This document shows, in pieces, positions 24,700 to 40,167 of a stretch of 64,000 nucleotides of DNA. Below the pieces are notes generated by a model. The model had not been told where the DNA came from. It worked only from the letters and a program-made list of their open reading frames with translations, and made no database searches. The stretch is taken from NCBI GenBank assembly GCA_002104945.1, contig MCFH01000001.1, forward strand, positions 2,328,501-2,392,500. Reading direction: 5' to 3'. The position numbers were made by a program, and so were the translations under genes. Position 1 is the stretch's first letter. Every line of letters starts with the position of its first letter. The stretch is from Piromyces finnis. Lineage: Eukaryota; Neocallimastigomycota; Neocallimastigomycetes; Neocallimastigales; Neocallimastigaceae.

Positions 24700-25219
24700 A
24701 GATTTTTCTATTGTAAAAGTTAAAAGAGATTTTTCTACCTGTAGTATTACTATTAATGGTTCTACATTTGCCTATAGTTTCTACTAGCTATTGAAAGCAA
24801 GAAGCGAATACAAGTTGAATGCTAGAGTTGTAAATACTGCTAAATTTGTTAATCCGGTTTGTCCTAACTACCATCCATGTTGTAATAGTGGTAATCAAAA
24901 TATAAAATATTGGTTATTAGATTGTCCAACTTTTATTAAACATTATGATTCCATAGTCCAGCTATTAAATTTTTTCAGTCAACGTAATTCCAATAGTCCT
25001 ATCAATAATATTGAAAATGATAATAACAGTAGAGACAGCAATAATATTATTAGTAATAGTAACAATAGTGGTAATAATAGTAACAATAGTAATAATAGCA
25101 ATAGTAGTAGTAGAAATAGTAATACTAATAATAGTAATAATATTAGTAATAATAGCAATAGTGAAGATAATAATTCTAATTTAGATAGTAATTTTTTTCA
25201 AAGATTTTCTTTGCAATGA
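24700..25219 (+). mobile_element. LINE 3' part (zinc-binding C-terminus), sense orientation
   Basis: The plus-strand frame reads TCSITINGSTFAY, a TAG, then YKLNARVVNTAKFVNP followed by a CPxxxPCCNxGxxxxxxxLLDCP motif. This is the zinc-binding domain found at the C-terminus of many LINE reverse transcriptases (zf-RVT type). The natural C-terminus is followed by a long Asn/Ser tract encoded by AAT/AGT repeats (about 24990-25180). The stop is at 25219. It abuts the inverted RT piece head to head, and its content starts roughly where that piece ends. Confidence 0.75.
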
Positions 25220-26643
25220 ATACACTATGAGGATTATTCATTGGCAACAATATCTTTTATTTCGTTAAGCTTTTTATAAATTAATGACCATATTGTAATC
25301 AAGAAGAATTCCTAAGATACTTTCTCTTTAAATGTAATAAACTAACATTAATGGTTTGATAATCCAATCATCCTTTTCTATATTATATTTTAAAATATCT
25401 AAAAAATATAATTTAAAAATTAATATTATGGAAGAAACTTTAGTTTATTTTTGTTCTATATATTCTCATTACTTTATATTTATTTGTTTATTTTTATTCT
25501 CTAAAAGTATAACAAGCATATTTTCACTATTCTGATATATAGAGTAATTATAATAAATGTTTTTTATGATATATAATATATTTTCTATTTACATTTATTG
25601 GCTTTTCTTTATTTATTTAGATAGAATTTTTAAATTATTAATATGCCGTAATTATTAATAAAATAATATTTTTAATATTTTAAGTTCTATTTTTTTTATC
25701 TAAAGTTTATATTTATTTATTGTCCATTTAAAAATAAGTTTTGCTATTATTGCACAAAATATATATATTGAGATGTGGCTAATTCCTTTATAGCATTACA
25801 TAATTCAAACTATTTTATTTAAATATAAGAATTCGGCGGTACCAAACAAAATTTTTTTTGGTACCAATTAAATTTAATACCGAAAAAATTCCTTAAAATA
25901 AATTTTTTTATCTAATTATTAATTTATATTTATTTAATTAAATCATAAAAATGTTGGTTAAAATATAAACTTATGGTAAAATTAATTATAATCCATATTC
26001 TATTCGTAATGCCTAATATTTAATTTATAATAACATATAACATAACAGTTGGAAAAATGTATTTAAAAAATTATTTTAATTATTAAAACAGAATTCAATA
26101 ATTTATATAAAATAATGATTAACAAGTAAATAAACAATATAGATATTTTTCAAAAAAAAAAAGTCTTTTTATTTTTATGAAAAATATATATATATACTTA
26201 TATGTGTGATTATTGGTTAAATATTAAGAAAATAAAGGCAATAAGAAATATATATGAATTTAATGAATATAGTTATAAATAAATAATATAATATATATTT
26301 CAATTAAAATATATTAATTAATATAAAGAAACGAATTAAAAGTTAAATAAAATTTTTCTTTTATTATAGTAATAAATATATATTATATTTGTTCATATAT
26401 AATAATTATATTTAAATAATTATATATAGATGAGGATGAGAAATACATCAACTTTTTTTTTTAATAAAAAAAATAAAGCCTACCAATAAAAAAAAGTTTT
26501 GTTAATTAATCCCATTTTTATTTCCATTAAGAAATTTTAGTTTATTAATTTTTAAATGAATTTTTTTTATTACTATAATCTAAATATAGTATTTTTTATA
26601 ACATAATATTGAGAAGAAAAAAGTTTGGAAATAAATAATTAAT
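25220..26643. other. AT-rich intergenic stretch with one short palindrome
   Basis: The first 150 bases may be the LINE 3' untranslated tail. A 9-bp inverted repeat GGTACCAAA/TTTGGTACC lies at 25838-25846 and 25857-25865. Otherwise nothing is identified. Confidence 0.45.
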
Positions 26644-30438
<3,795 letters not shown>

Positions 30439-30781
30439 TAATACTTTTAATTTATTTAAGAAACAAAAAAGTCTCAAAATTTAAAATTGTTAATAGGAAA
30501 AGTGAAAAAAAATTATTATTTTTATTTATATAGAATTTAAAAAATTATTTTTTTTATATATATAGATTTATTTTATTATACAAAAGTACATTATAATGTA
30601 ATAATTTATTTATATTTACATGTTAAATATTTATTTACAAGTATTAAAAAATAATAAAAGACACTATATTTCTATTAAAAAGAACTTCTATTTAAAGTTA
30701 AAGGTTTTAATTAAATTTTTTTTTTTTTTTTTTTTTCATCAAGCAGCATATTTAATATTTATACATAATAATCTTGGTAAA

Positions 30782-30823
<42 letters not shown>

Positions 30824-31277
30824 TTAATATAATAAAATATATAGTTTATTTGGATTTTGAAAATGTGGCTTAACTAACTTTATTATTCCTGTGTTATAGA
30901 AAAATATTTGAAATATAACCATCTAGTAATAAAGGTGTCTAGTAATAAAGGTATAGGTAGTATTATATTTTGAATAAATTAATCTTGTTGATTTATATAT
31001 TTCCTTGGTTGTATATTTGCTTATACACATTTAGTTACGTGTTAAAATTCTATATGAAACCAAAAATTATATATATAAATATTTTATATAATAATAGTTT
31101 TTTTTTTTATAATATCTTTTGTTTCATATAATTTGTTTTTTAAGCACATTTATTATTTAATTATTATATAACCTGTATTTTAATTTACTTAATGCTAAAA
31201 ATATAATATCATTTAATTCTTATACAAATTAAATTTAAAAATTTAAAGATTAAAAACAAAAGCATTAACTTTTTTGA

Positions 31278-31321
<44 letters not shown>

Positions 31322-31504
31322 CATTAATAATTGAAATATTATAGCGAATAATAAAATAGAAATAATATTATTTCTATTTTACAAACATTATTATTGAATT
31401 AATCATGATGATCTTATGACTATCATAAAATATTAATTTTTATGTAATAATAATTATTATTATTTATTTATTTACTTTCAAAAAAAAAATAAAAATAAAA
31501 TAAA
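30439..31504. other. Intergenic, two trinucleotide microsatellites
   Basis: Holds an ATT run at about 30785-30823, an AAT run at about 31280-31317, and a short direct repeat of CTAGTAATAAAGGT near 30922 and 30938. No gene is seen. Confidence 0.6.
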
Positions 31505-32638
31505 TTATATAATGAATTTATCATTCATATTTAATGGACGACTTGTTGAAAGTTGTGGAATCTGTGTGAAATTCTTTTCTGACAAGATTTTTTTTATACA
31601 TGCTAATAATTCAGTATAAGTATATTCTTTGTCCTCCTTTAACAAAGTTATAATTGCATAAGACATAGCACCAGTAGAAACATTTCCTACTGTCATATCT
31701 GCACTTGTTTGGTTATCTTTACAACCAGAAAATTGAACAATATCACCAACACATTGACGTCTTTGAAGTGTATTAGGATTAGTACCATTTCTTGCTGCTT
31801 TTTTTAAAGAACCGTTATAAATATCATGAATAGATTTATATATATTAACTGGATTTCCACCCATTATACTATTAACTACATCCGAACTTTTCCTAAATAT
31901 TTCTTTGCGTACATCATTTTCAATAACTTCGATATTATTTTGACATTGGTAAGTATAAGGAAGATCCATAATAGTTCCTGAATGACATGAATCAAAAATA
32001 GCAGTTAATTTACAACCTTTTGGTAATGGTTCTACTAAAAGCTTATATATTTCATCATCAATAATTTGACCATTTTCCGTATAATCACATGGTAGTATAG
32101 TTTCATCTAAACCATCTATTTCATCACCATCTAAATCTTTTACTGTACCACCATGACCACTATAATGAAATACTAAGGAATCACCGGATTTGGCATCTTT
32201 AACAAGCCACTTCATAGCATTAACAATATTATCATAAGTTGGCTTTTTTTTAGGATCCTGATTATCATCTGTTAATATGACAGCCTGTTTAAAGCCATAT
32301 TTTTTAGAAAATAATTGTGATATATTTTTAACATCATTTATACAACCATTAAGTTCAGATTTACTACCTATATAATTAATTCCAATGTAAAGTGCTTTTT
32401 TTTTTCCTTTGCAATTAGACTTAACAAACTTATCCCCATGTCTATCTTTATAAAATTTTTCAAGATTTTTATTCCAAACTTCACATTTTTTTATTTGATT
32501 ATGGATATGATTTGTTAATTTTGTTTTACTATTATCAGTATTCATTTTTATTTTATATCTTTTAGTTTCTTTAAAAACTTTACCATTTATAATTTTTGTG
32601 GTAGTCTTTATTACTTCCTTCATTGGAGCTTCAACCAT
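31505..32638 (-). CDS. Type I metacaspase-like cysteine peptidase (paralogue 1)
   Basis: Single-exon gene of 377 residues, start ATG 32638. The p20 region begins at KKALYIGINY (about 80) followed by the typical L.GCINDVKNI block. The catalytic dyad is His162 (FHYSGHGG) and Cys218 (FDSCHSGT). The acidic DLDGDEIDGLDE segment is the usual calcium- and processing-associated acidic stretch. The C-terminal p10-like part carries VQFSGCKDNQTSAD, where Asp in the S1 pocket is characteristic. Metacaspases cleave after Arg or Lys and act in stress, protein quality control and cell death. The usual Pro/Gln-rich or zinc-finger prodomain is absent; the roughly 75-residue N-terminus is Lys-rich. The neighbour at 33815 is a clear paralogue transcribed away from it across about 1.2 kb. 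No lesion was seen. Confidence 0.93.
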   Translation of the reverse strand: MVEAPMKEVIKTTTKIINGKVFKETKRYKIKMNTDNSKTKLTNHIHNQIKKCEVWNKNLEKFYKDRHGDKFVKSNCKGKKKALYIGINYIGSKSELNGCINDVKNISQLFSKKYGFKQAVILTDDNQDPKKKPTYDNIVNAMKWLVKDAKSGDSLVFHYSGHGGTVKDLDGDEIDGLDETILPCDYTENGQIIDDEIYKLLVEPLPKGCKLTAIFDSCHSGTIMDLPYTYQCQNNIEVIENDVRKEIFRKSSDVVNSIMGGNPVNIYKSIHDIYNGSLKKAARNGTNPNTLQRRQCVGDIVQFSGCKDNQTSADMTVGNVSTGAMSYAIITLLKEDKEYTYTELLACIKKILSEKNFTQIPQLSTSRPLNMNDKFII

Positions 32639-32782
32639 TTTTATATATTACTATATACTTATAAAAAAATAATATTCTTAAAATAAGCTATTGTCAGTTT
32701 ACACTTTTTTACTGAATTTTAAAGTAATTGTTATCTTTTATTTAAAAAATATAAAATATTATATCCTTTCATACAAAAAAAG

Positions 32783-32813
<31 letters not shown>

Positions 32814-33814
32814 CCTTAATCTTTAAATTTTAATATTTATTTATAAGTAAATTAAAAATAATATATTACTCTAATATATTACTATTATTTATTAAATCGA
32901 ATTTATTTAATTATTTACATTTTCTTTAATATTTATATAATAACATATATTATTTATTGTAACACAAAATTATGGCAATAATATACTTTAAATAAATAAT
33001 AATATATCTAAAATATATATGTATATATATTTTATTTTTTTCCTATTATAGTTATTATAAAAAAATGAATAATCTTTTTAATTATTAATATATAAATAAT
33101 ATATTATAATATAATCTTTATTTATTTAATACATTTTTTAATTGAAATGTTGAAATTTTTCATTTTATTATTATACCAACTATAAAACAAATAATCATTA
33201 ATAATTGTAGCACAAATTCTATATTAACATTTATTTACTTTATTGATTTATTCATTTATTTATTATATTTAACATAGATTAAATAAAGCATTAATAATAT
33301 TTTTTATTAATCATTTATCAAATACATAATTATAAATTGAGATAATTTACTTTATCATAAACATGGAATTTTGGGAAAAAATATTTTTTTTAATTATGAT
33401 AATATATATTTTTTATATATTTCTTTTTTTTCAATTTTTTAGTTTAAATCTAATGGAATATTTTAATACCTCTTTATCTTTCAAACAATCTTTAAAATTT
33501 CAAATTTGTGTAATAAAAATCATTTGATTTTATTCTATTTATATTCTATAATTATAATATACAATATATTATTTATATTATTTAATATATTATTTCATAC
33601 ATAATAATAAAACTAAAAATAAGATTATATAATAATAAAAAAATAAAATAAAAAAAAAAGTTTCAAATATAGCGATTATACCAATTAAAAAAATAAATAA
33701 ATATAAATTTAAATCATAAAAAAAAAAAGAGTAAAAATAATTCATTAAATGAATTATGAATATTATGTTTAATTTACGAATTAATTGATTAATTATATAA
33801 TAAAAACAATTAAA
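32639..33814. promoter_or_regulatory. Shared intergenic region between divergent metacaspases
   Basis: About 1.2 kb of A/T-rich sequence, including an A-tract near 32788-32812. It must contain the promoters of both metacaspases. No shared motif could be singled out by eye. Confidence 0.4.
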
Positions 33815-34924
33815 ATGGTTGATTTTTCACCAAAAGATAAAATAAAAAACATCAAGAATTATATGTCTAATAATAGAGAAGGTACAGATACAAATACTAT
33901 TAAATCGAGTATTAATAGTCATATTAATAATCAATTAAAAATTCAGGAAATATGGAATACAGATACAGAAAAATTTTATAATGATAGAGATGGTGATAAT
34001 TTTATTAGATCAGATTGTTCTGGTAAAAAAAAGGCTGTTTATATAGGAATTAATTATGTTAATTCAAGTAATAAACTAATTGGATGTGTAAACGATGCTA
34101 ATAATATTTCTGAATTATTTTCAAGAAAATTTGGATTTAATGATTACATTTTATTAACTGATGATACAAATGATGAAAATAAGATGCCAACTCATGATAA
34201 TATTATTAATGCAATTAATTGGCTTGTAAAAGATATTAAAGCAGGTGATTCTTTAGTATTTCATTTTAGTGGACATGGTCAATCTGTTTTAGACAAAGAT
34301 GGTGATGAGTGGGACGGTTTTGATGAGTCCATTTTACCATGTGATTATACCAAAAAGGGACGTATTATTGATGATGATATATATCATTTATTAGTAGAAC
34401 CTATACCAAAGGGTTGTAAATTAACAACAATTTTTGATTGTTGTCATTCAGGAACAATAATGGATCTTCCTTACACTTATCAGTGCCCTTATCATATAGA
34501 AGTCATTGAAAATGATCTTCGTAAAGCTATATATCAAAAAACTAACGAAGTTTTTAGTGCAATTATTAATGGTGATAGTAAAGAAATTTCAAAATCTCTA
34601 CAAAGTGTATTTGATGGTTCAATAAAGAAAGTAGTAGTTAATGGAACAAATCCAGAAACCATAAAAAGATTACAATGTAATGGTGAAGTTATACAGTTTT
34701 CTGGTTGTAGAGATGACCAAAAGAGTGCTGATATTAAGATGGGTGATGTTATCTCCGGAGCTATGTCACATTATTTAATTAAATTATTGAATAAAGATAG
34801 AGAATATACTTATATTGAATTATTATCAGGAATAAGGCAATATCTTTGTAATAAAAACATTACTCAAATTCCACAGCTTTCATCTTCAAGACCAATAAGT
34901 TTTAAAGATAAATTTACTGTTTAA
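33815..34924 (+). CDS. Type I metacaspase-like cysteine peptidase (paralogue 2)
   Basis: A 369-residue protein if started at ATG 33815 (MVDFSPK). An in-frame ATG at 33785 would add ten residues, but MV... matches the paralogue's MVEAP start and follows an A-rich leader, so I prefer the shorter form. The catalytic His is about residue 154 (FHFSGHGQ) and the catalytic Cys about 210 in FDCCHSGT, where the usual Ser before it is replaced by Cys. The acidic DKDGDEWDGFDE and the VIQFSGCRDDQKSAD pocket segment are conserved. It keeps the same length and domain plan as the 31505-32638 copy with many substitutions, so the duplication is not recent. Single exon, intact. Confidence 0.93.
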   Translation: MVDFSPKDKIKNIKNYMSNNREGTDTNTIKSSINSHINNQLKIQEIWNTDTEKFYNDRDGDNFIRSDCSGKKKAVYIGINYVNSSNKLIGCVNDANNISELFSRKFGFNDYILLTDDTNDENKMPTHDNIINAINWLVKDIKAGDSLVFHFSGHGQSVLDKDGDEWDGFDESILPCDYTKKGRIIDDDIYHLLVEPIPKGCKLTTIFDCCHSGTIMDLPYTYQCPYHIEVIENDLRKAIYQKTNEVFSAIINGDSKEISKSLQSVFDGSIKKVVVNGTNPETIKRLQCNGEVIQFSGCRDDQKSADIKMGDVISGAMSHYLIKLLNKDREYTYIELLSGIRQYLCNKNITQIPQLSSSRPISFKDKFTV

Positions 34925-35824
34925 TAAAAATTTAAAATCTTCCTGTATACCATATACTTTTTCATAATTTAAAAATATTTATATATAAATATAAATATTA
35001 TACCAACATATATTATTAATTATTATTATTCATTATTTTATAAAAATAAAATACTAGAAATATAAAAATATAGATTTTGAAGTTATTAAATAATAATTTA
35101 TCATACATTTAAAAAAATTATCTTATTTATCATCGAAATACCCTATAAATGTGTATATAATTAACATTTATATATATATTTATTATTTTAAAAATAAATA
35201 TAAAATAAAAACTAAAATATAAAATTCATAATTGTATAATCGATTTTGTGTTTAAAATTTTACAATATTAAAAAAAAAAAAAAATGTTGAATTTATAATC
35301 TCAATTGGTAAAAATATTAAAATAAGAAAAATAAGTATTTGATAAATGTGCCATTAAATTATATTTTAATTGAGAAAAAAAAATGTTTGAAAATTGTAAT
35401 CAACACTATTTCTTAAATATAATAATGGTATAAATTACTAATTATAATTTTTAAATATTAAAAAAAACACATATATATATATAATTATTGTTGTATTTTT
35501 TATTTATTTATTTATTTTTATATTGATACATTTTTTATTATTTTTTTTATTATTGCATATTAGGTTTCATCATATCATTATATTATATACATATTTGCAA
35601 TATAGATACAAAAAAATATCATAATAAAAATTTATTATTATTAGTTAATGCTTTAAAAAGTTAAAATATTTATATTATTATCTAATTGCAATAATTAATA
35701 TAATAAATTAAATAATTTAACATAACTTTATATGCTTGCTATTTATTATTATACAAAATATTATTATTATACAATGATATTATATGATATTTCAATTGAA
35801 TGACAAATTTTATTTGCTTTAATA
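34925..35824. other. AT-rich intergenic stretch, no gene seen
   Basis: Lies between two converging genes (metacaspase 2 and CotH-dockerin 2). Only low-complexity sequence. Confidence 0.5.
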
Positions 35825-38495
35825 TTAATTATCTTTACAATTAGGTAAAATGCCACACCATTTATTATTTTTAACACCCCACTGTCCATTATTATCTTCA
35901 TATATAACATCACAAGAATCACAACATTCATAGCCTAAGGGGCTAGTCCAACATTCTTGTTTTTCTATGATTTTTCTTGGATATAAATTGATAATACACC
36001 AATCCTCCATGACGTAATCATATGCCCAATCTCCTTCTTCATCTTGATAAAGAACCTCTGTCAGATAATTTGGACAACAAATGTATCCATATTCTTCAGC
36101 TTCACATTTTGGGATTCTATCCAAGGCAGATTGGTCGTAATAACCTTTGAATTCTACTTCTTTATTAATAGGAAATTCATAATTTTCATCAAGGTAGACA
36201 GAATCACAATCCATATGGTATGCATTACATATATATCTATATTTCGCAAGAATCCAATATTTTATACCATAAGCATTATACTGAATAGTATCAACCATAG
36301 TAAATTCTGAATTTGCATCCCACTGAGCTAAAGAATAAGTTTCTTCTGCGGAGTAATTAATTCTACCAGGGTAATATCCATTTTCATCAGGGGTTTTGTC
36401 CATCATAACATAAGGTTTAATAAATTCTTTTAATTCATCAATATGTGGAAAAAGTGTTGCTGGATTGAAAACTTTTTCTATAACATTTTTTAAAATTTTT
36501 TCAAAACGGCTTGGGTTATTTAAGATTAAAATTTCAATGATATGATGATGAACAGTCCAATCAGAGAATGAATAGTTTACATAATCAGTTTTTCTTCTTA
36601 AATAATGTTCTGGTAAATCTTCGAGAATATAACCAACAAAAACTCTATCAATATTAATTCCAAATTCTTGATCAAAGTCGTAAGTAATATATTTCCATTT
36701 TCCATTAGGTTCCTTATACATATAGAAATTATGACCAATTTGTTGAATATGATCCCAACCTCCTATTAAATATTCAATTACCATTTCAGTAAGAAAATGA
36801 TCAACATCAAAAATATCCTCAATATCTGAGGCCGTTTGGGCTTGATCTAATTTCAATAAAAAGTTCATCCATTCAGAGTAATCTTTGACATCATCATTTT
36901 CATTTCTACATCCATACCCCAATCTTATTGATAAATTAGATGAACCACATTGATACAAGGAAGTAGTTTCATCCTCATCATAAATATATTTTATCCATGA
37001 TTTTTTAATGGCATCGGTTAAAACAAATAAACCCATATTTTCATTATTAATATATAATGTGACATAATTTGCTGAAATTGAAACAAGACCTAAACGGTTA
37101 TGTATATCAGAAGTTAATTTTGATCTTAAAAATGTAGGTTCTGCAAAGTCGGAACGTAATTTGAATTGACTACGGCCATATAAATCTTTCTTTCCACGAA
37201 TTTTTAAATTAAAATTTGGTTTACTTAATTGACGAGAATATTGACCGCCTAAGGAAAAAGTTACCTTATCAAATTCAATAATTTTACTGAAATAATTAAA
37301 AAAAAGTGAGAAATAAAAAAAAGTATAAATTAGAAATAGTTTAAAAATGATATATTAGTTTTTCTCTTCACATATTATTCATTTATAATGAATAAAATTT
37401 TTTTTAAGAAAAATATTCACAATTTAATTTTTTTTAATTTATATCTTTTATTATAATTTTTAATTCTATTATTTATATATATTTACCCCCCAAGTTCAAC
37501 AGTTAAAGTAGACTTTTTAGTCTTAAATTCTTTGTTAGTAATACTAGTTTCACTATTTCTAGCATCATCATTATTATTGATATATTGCGTGACTTCTTCT
37601 TCATCAATAAGTGGTGTACTTTCTTCATTACTTATAATATCATTATTATTAACGTCATTAATAGTTTCAAAAATACTTTTATTACTATTTAACGAATTTT
37701 TTATTTGTGTAATAAGATTTCTGGAAATAATAGATTTTATTTCTGTATCTTTTACTAAACTTTCTTTGCTAAATAACTTTTGATCTGTTAAATTTCCTTG
37801 GTTCTCTTGTTCTACTTGCTGTTGATTCATCATTTTAACACAAAAACTAGAGTATTCAATAAGGTTGAATTTTTTATTACTATTAAAGAATTTTTCCATA
37901 ATACTTTCTTTATCAAAATCAAAATCAACATAATTTCTTATATTGGTATCATATTCTTCTAAAATTTCAGTTTTATTAAGATGAGCATAACCATCACTAC
38001 CGATATTGAATTCAGGAAATATTTCTTGAATATTGGAGCCTGGATATTTTTCGAAAAAATTAGTATTACATACATCATCCAAACCTTCGGAGGCTAATCT
38101 TAATAAATTTCCTAATATATCTGCTAAATTATGCTTAGCAGAACCTAAACCTCCAATATTCGCTTTTTTTTTTAAAAGAATGAATTCATCATCTGGCATA
38201 GTCACTCTAAACAAAGCCACTTCATTATCAGTTAACTCAAAAATTTCAGCACGTTGTCCTTCTGGAATAAAACTAGTGTTAACAGCAAAAATTATCTTAA
38301 CTAATAATAGTTCATCCAAAATATTATTAATTTTAGATATTTTTATATTCAACAAAATTATAATAGAAAAATTTATTATATATAAGATTCAATTTAATAT
38401 TAATAAAAATATAAAAATTTTAATTAGTACTAATAATTAATGAAAAATAGTATTACTTAAATTTATTTTCTCTTTATTTTTTTAAATAATATTTA

Positions 38496-38588
<93 letters not shown>

Positions 38589-38700
38589 ATATTTCGTTTG
38601 TACTTTCAACTTTTTATATTTTATAACCATATATTTGTTATAATTAATGATATTTTATCTTACCAAAAAAGAGTAGAGTAATGAAATAATTAAATAACAT
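35825..38700 (-). CDS. Secreted CotH-type protein with two fungal dockerins, three exons
   Basis: Exons 38700-38664, 38300-37487 and 37286-35825 join in frame to 770 residues. The first exon encodes only the start of the signal peptide (MLFNYFITLLFF), which continues as VKIIFAVNTS in exon 2. Exon 2 itself has no ATG, which is why the tiny first exon is needed. Exon 2 holds the N-terminal CotH extension and a Gln/Asn/Glu-rich insert. Exon 3 carries the CotH core: FSLGGQYSRQLSKP, KIRGKKDLYGR.QFKLRSD, MGLFVLTDAIK at about 368, and ITYDFDQEFG. Two dockerins close the protein at about 676-717 (GYICC...DWCI) and 729-767 (GYECCDSC...KWCG). Dockerins imply attachment to the cellulosome. It has the same architecture as the 15.1-kb gene but far fewer introns and a longer N-terminus. 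Intact; stop at 35825. Confidence 0.9.
38496..38586. repeat. ATT microsatellite (about 30 units) in CotH intron 1
   Basis: An uninterrupted (ATT)n tract. It lies inside the 363-bp first intron (38663-38301) of the dockerin-CotH gene and forms a quarter of that intron. Confidence 0.95.
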
Positions 38701-40167
38701 TTTTCATGTATTATATACTTGTTTATTTAAAAATATATATATTCTTTGTTGTTATTATAATATTTTTCCTAACTGTAAAGATTGTAATGAATGATGCCTA
38801 TATATAAATAAATATATGTACCTGTACATATATTATTAACTATTGCTGATATTACTTTTTTATTTATTTGGGTGGGGGAAATTTTTGTATCTTTTATACT
38901 TTTTTTTATTATTTTGTCAATTTACTTACAGCATGACAATATATTAAATTATTTGTCATCTTGTTTTGATTTTATTAATTGTTTCAACCCTATTATTCAT
39001 CAATCCATATATAGTTAAATTAAAATGAGATTAAACTCTATCTCATAACTGATCAATAAAATTCAAGATTTTTAAATTAAAAATTTATTTTTTTTTAATT
39101 ATAATAAAAGAAAATTATAATAACATTTTTATTTATTCCATAATGTGGCTTACTAATAATCAATAAAGCAAGAATAATTTTTAATTAAGTAAATTTAGAT
39201 TTATATTATAATTTCAAAGAAAATTATATTCTTATTTATATTTTAATGTGGCTCATTAATTACACAAAGATATTTAATTGTATTTACATTAATTTATAAA
39301 AGGAAAAATAATATTTAACCTTAATGAATATATTTCTAAATCAAATTTTGATCTTAATAATTAAGTAAAGATATTTGTATAAAACATATTATTAGAAGAT
39401 GATGATAATATGGCAATATATGTAATTATTGCATTAATTAATATGAATAACAAATATCAGAAAATAAAAAATGTAACATAAAAAAAAAAGAATTTAATAA
39501 TAAATAGTTTAAATATTTTAAATATTCTATTTATTGAGTTTATATCAAAAAAAAAAATAAATGAAAAAAACATCGATAAAAAATTTATTTATTAATAATA
39601 AAGATAATAGGAATGCAACAAAATTCTATTTACATTTTATAAATTTCATATATGTTGGTGAAAGTCATTAATATGGTTTTATATTTACATTTATGATAAA
39701 TTTATTAATATCTTTTATGAAAAAGTTATTTAATACTAATACATTATTTAATTATATACTAATTACATTTCATCTCAATACATCAAAAACATATTTCAAA
39801 TTCTTACAGGTTATTACTATTATTTTTGAATTTTTTACAATTAAAATGTCTGATTTTTACCCTATTATCTTTTTTAATTTAATAGCACATTAAATTATTT
39901 AATATTATATTTTATAGTATATAAACAAATATTATATATTTAAAAATAAATAAAAAAAAAAGTCATTTTTTTTCATTTGAAATTATCTTTTTATACATTA
40001 TAATATGCTTAAGAATTCACAAATATAAATGATATACCTTTAATATTGAAAAATTGAATTTTTGAAATTATTATTAAATATAAAAAAAATTTTTTAATTG
40101 AATATTATAATTATTAAATAAAAAATAAAAAAAAAAAAAAATTATATATATAGTAAGTATTAAAAAA
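38701..40167. other. AT-rich intergenic stretch, no gene seen
   Basis: Contains the CotH-2 promoter at its left end and the 3' side of the 40168-41241 gene at its right end. A G-rich patch GGGTGGGGG near 38870 stands out in the composition but has no recognised role. Confidence 0.5.

Noticed and set aside
25838-25865. Short GGTACC palindrome as a transposon end
   Set aside because: Single 9-bp inverted repeat with an 10-bp spacer; no partner copy or target duplication was found.
30620-30832. 70-codon Phe/Tyr-rich open frame
   Set aside because: Low-complexity translation of T runs and an ATT repeat; no homology cue.
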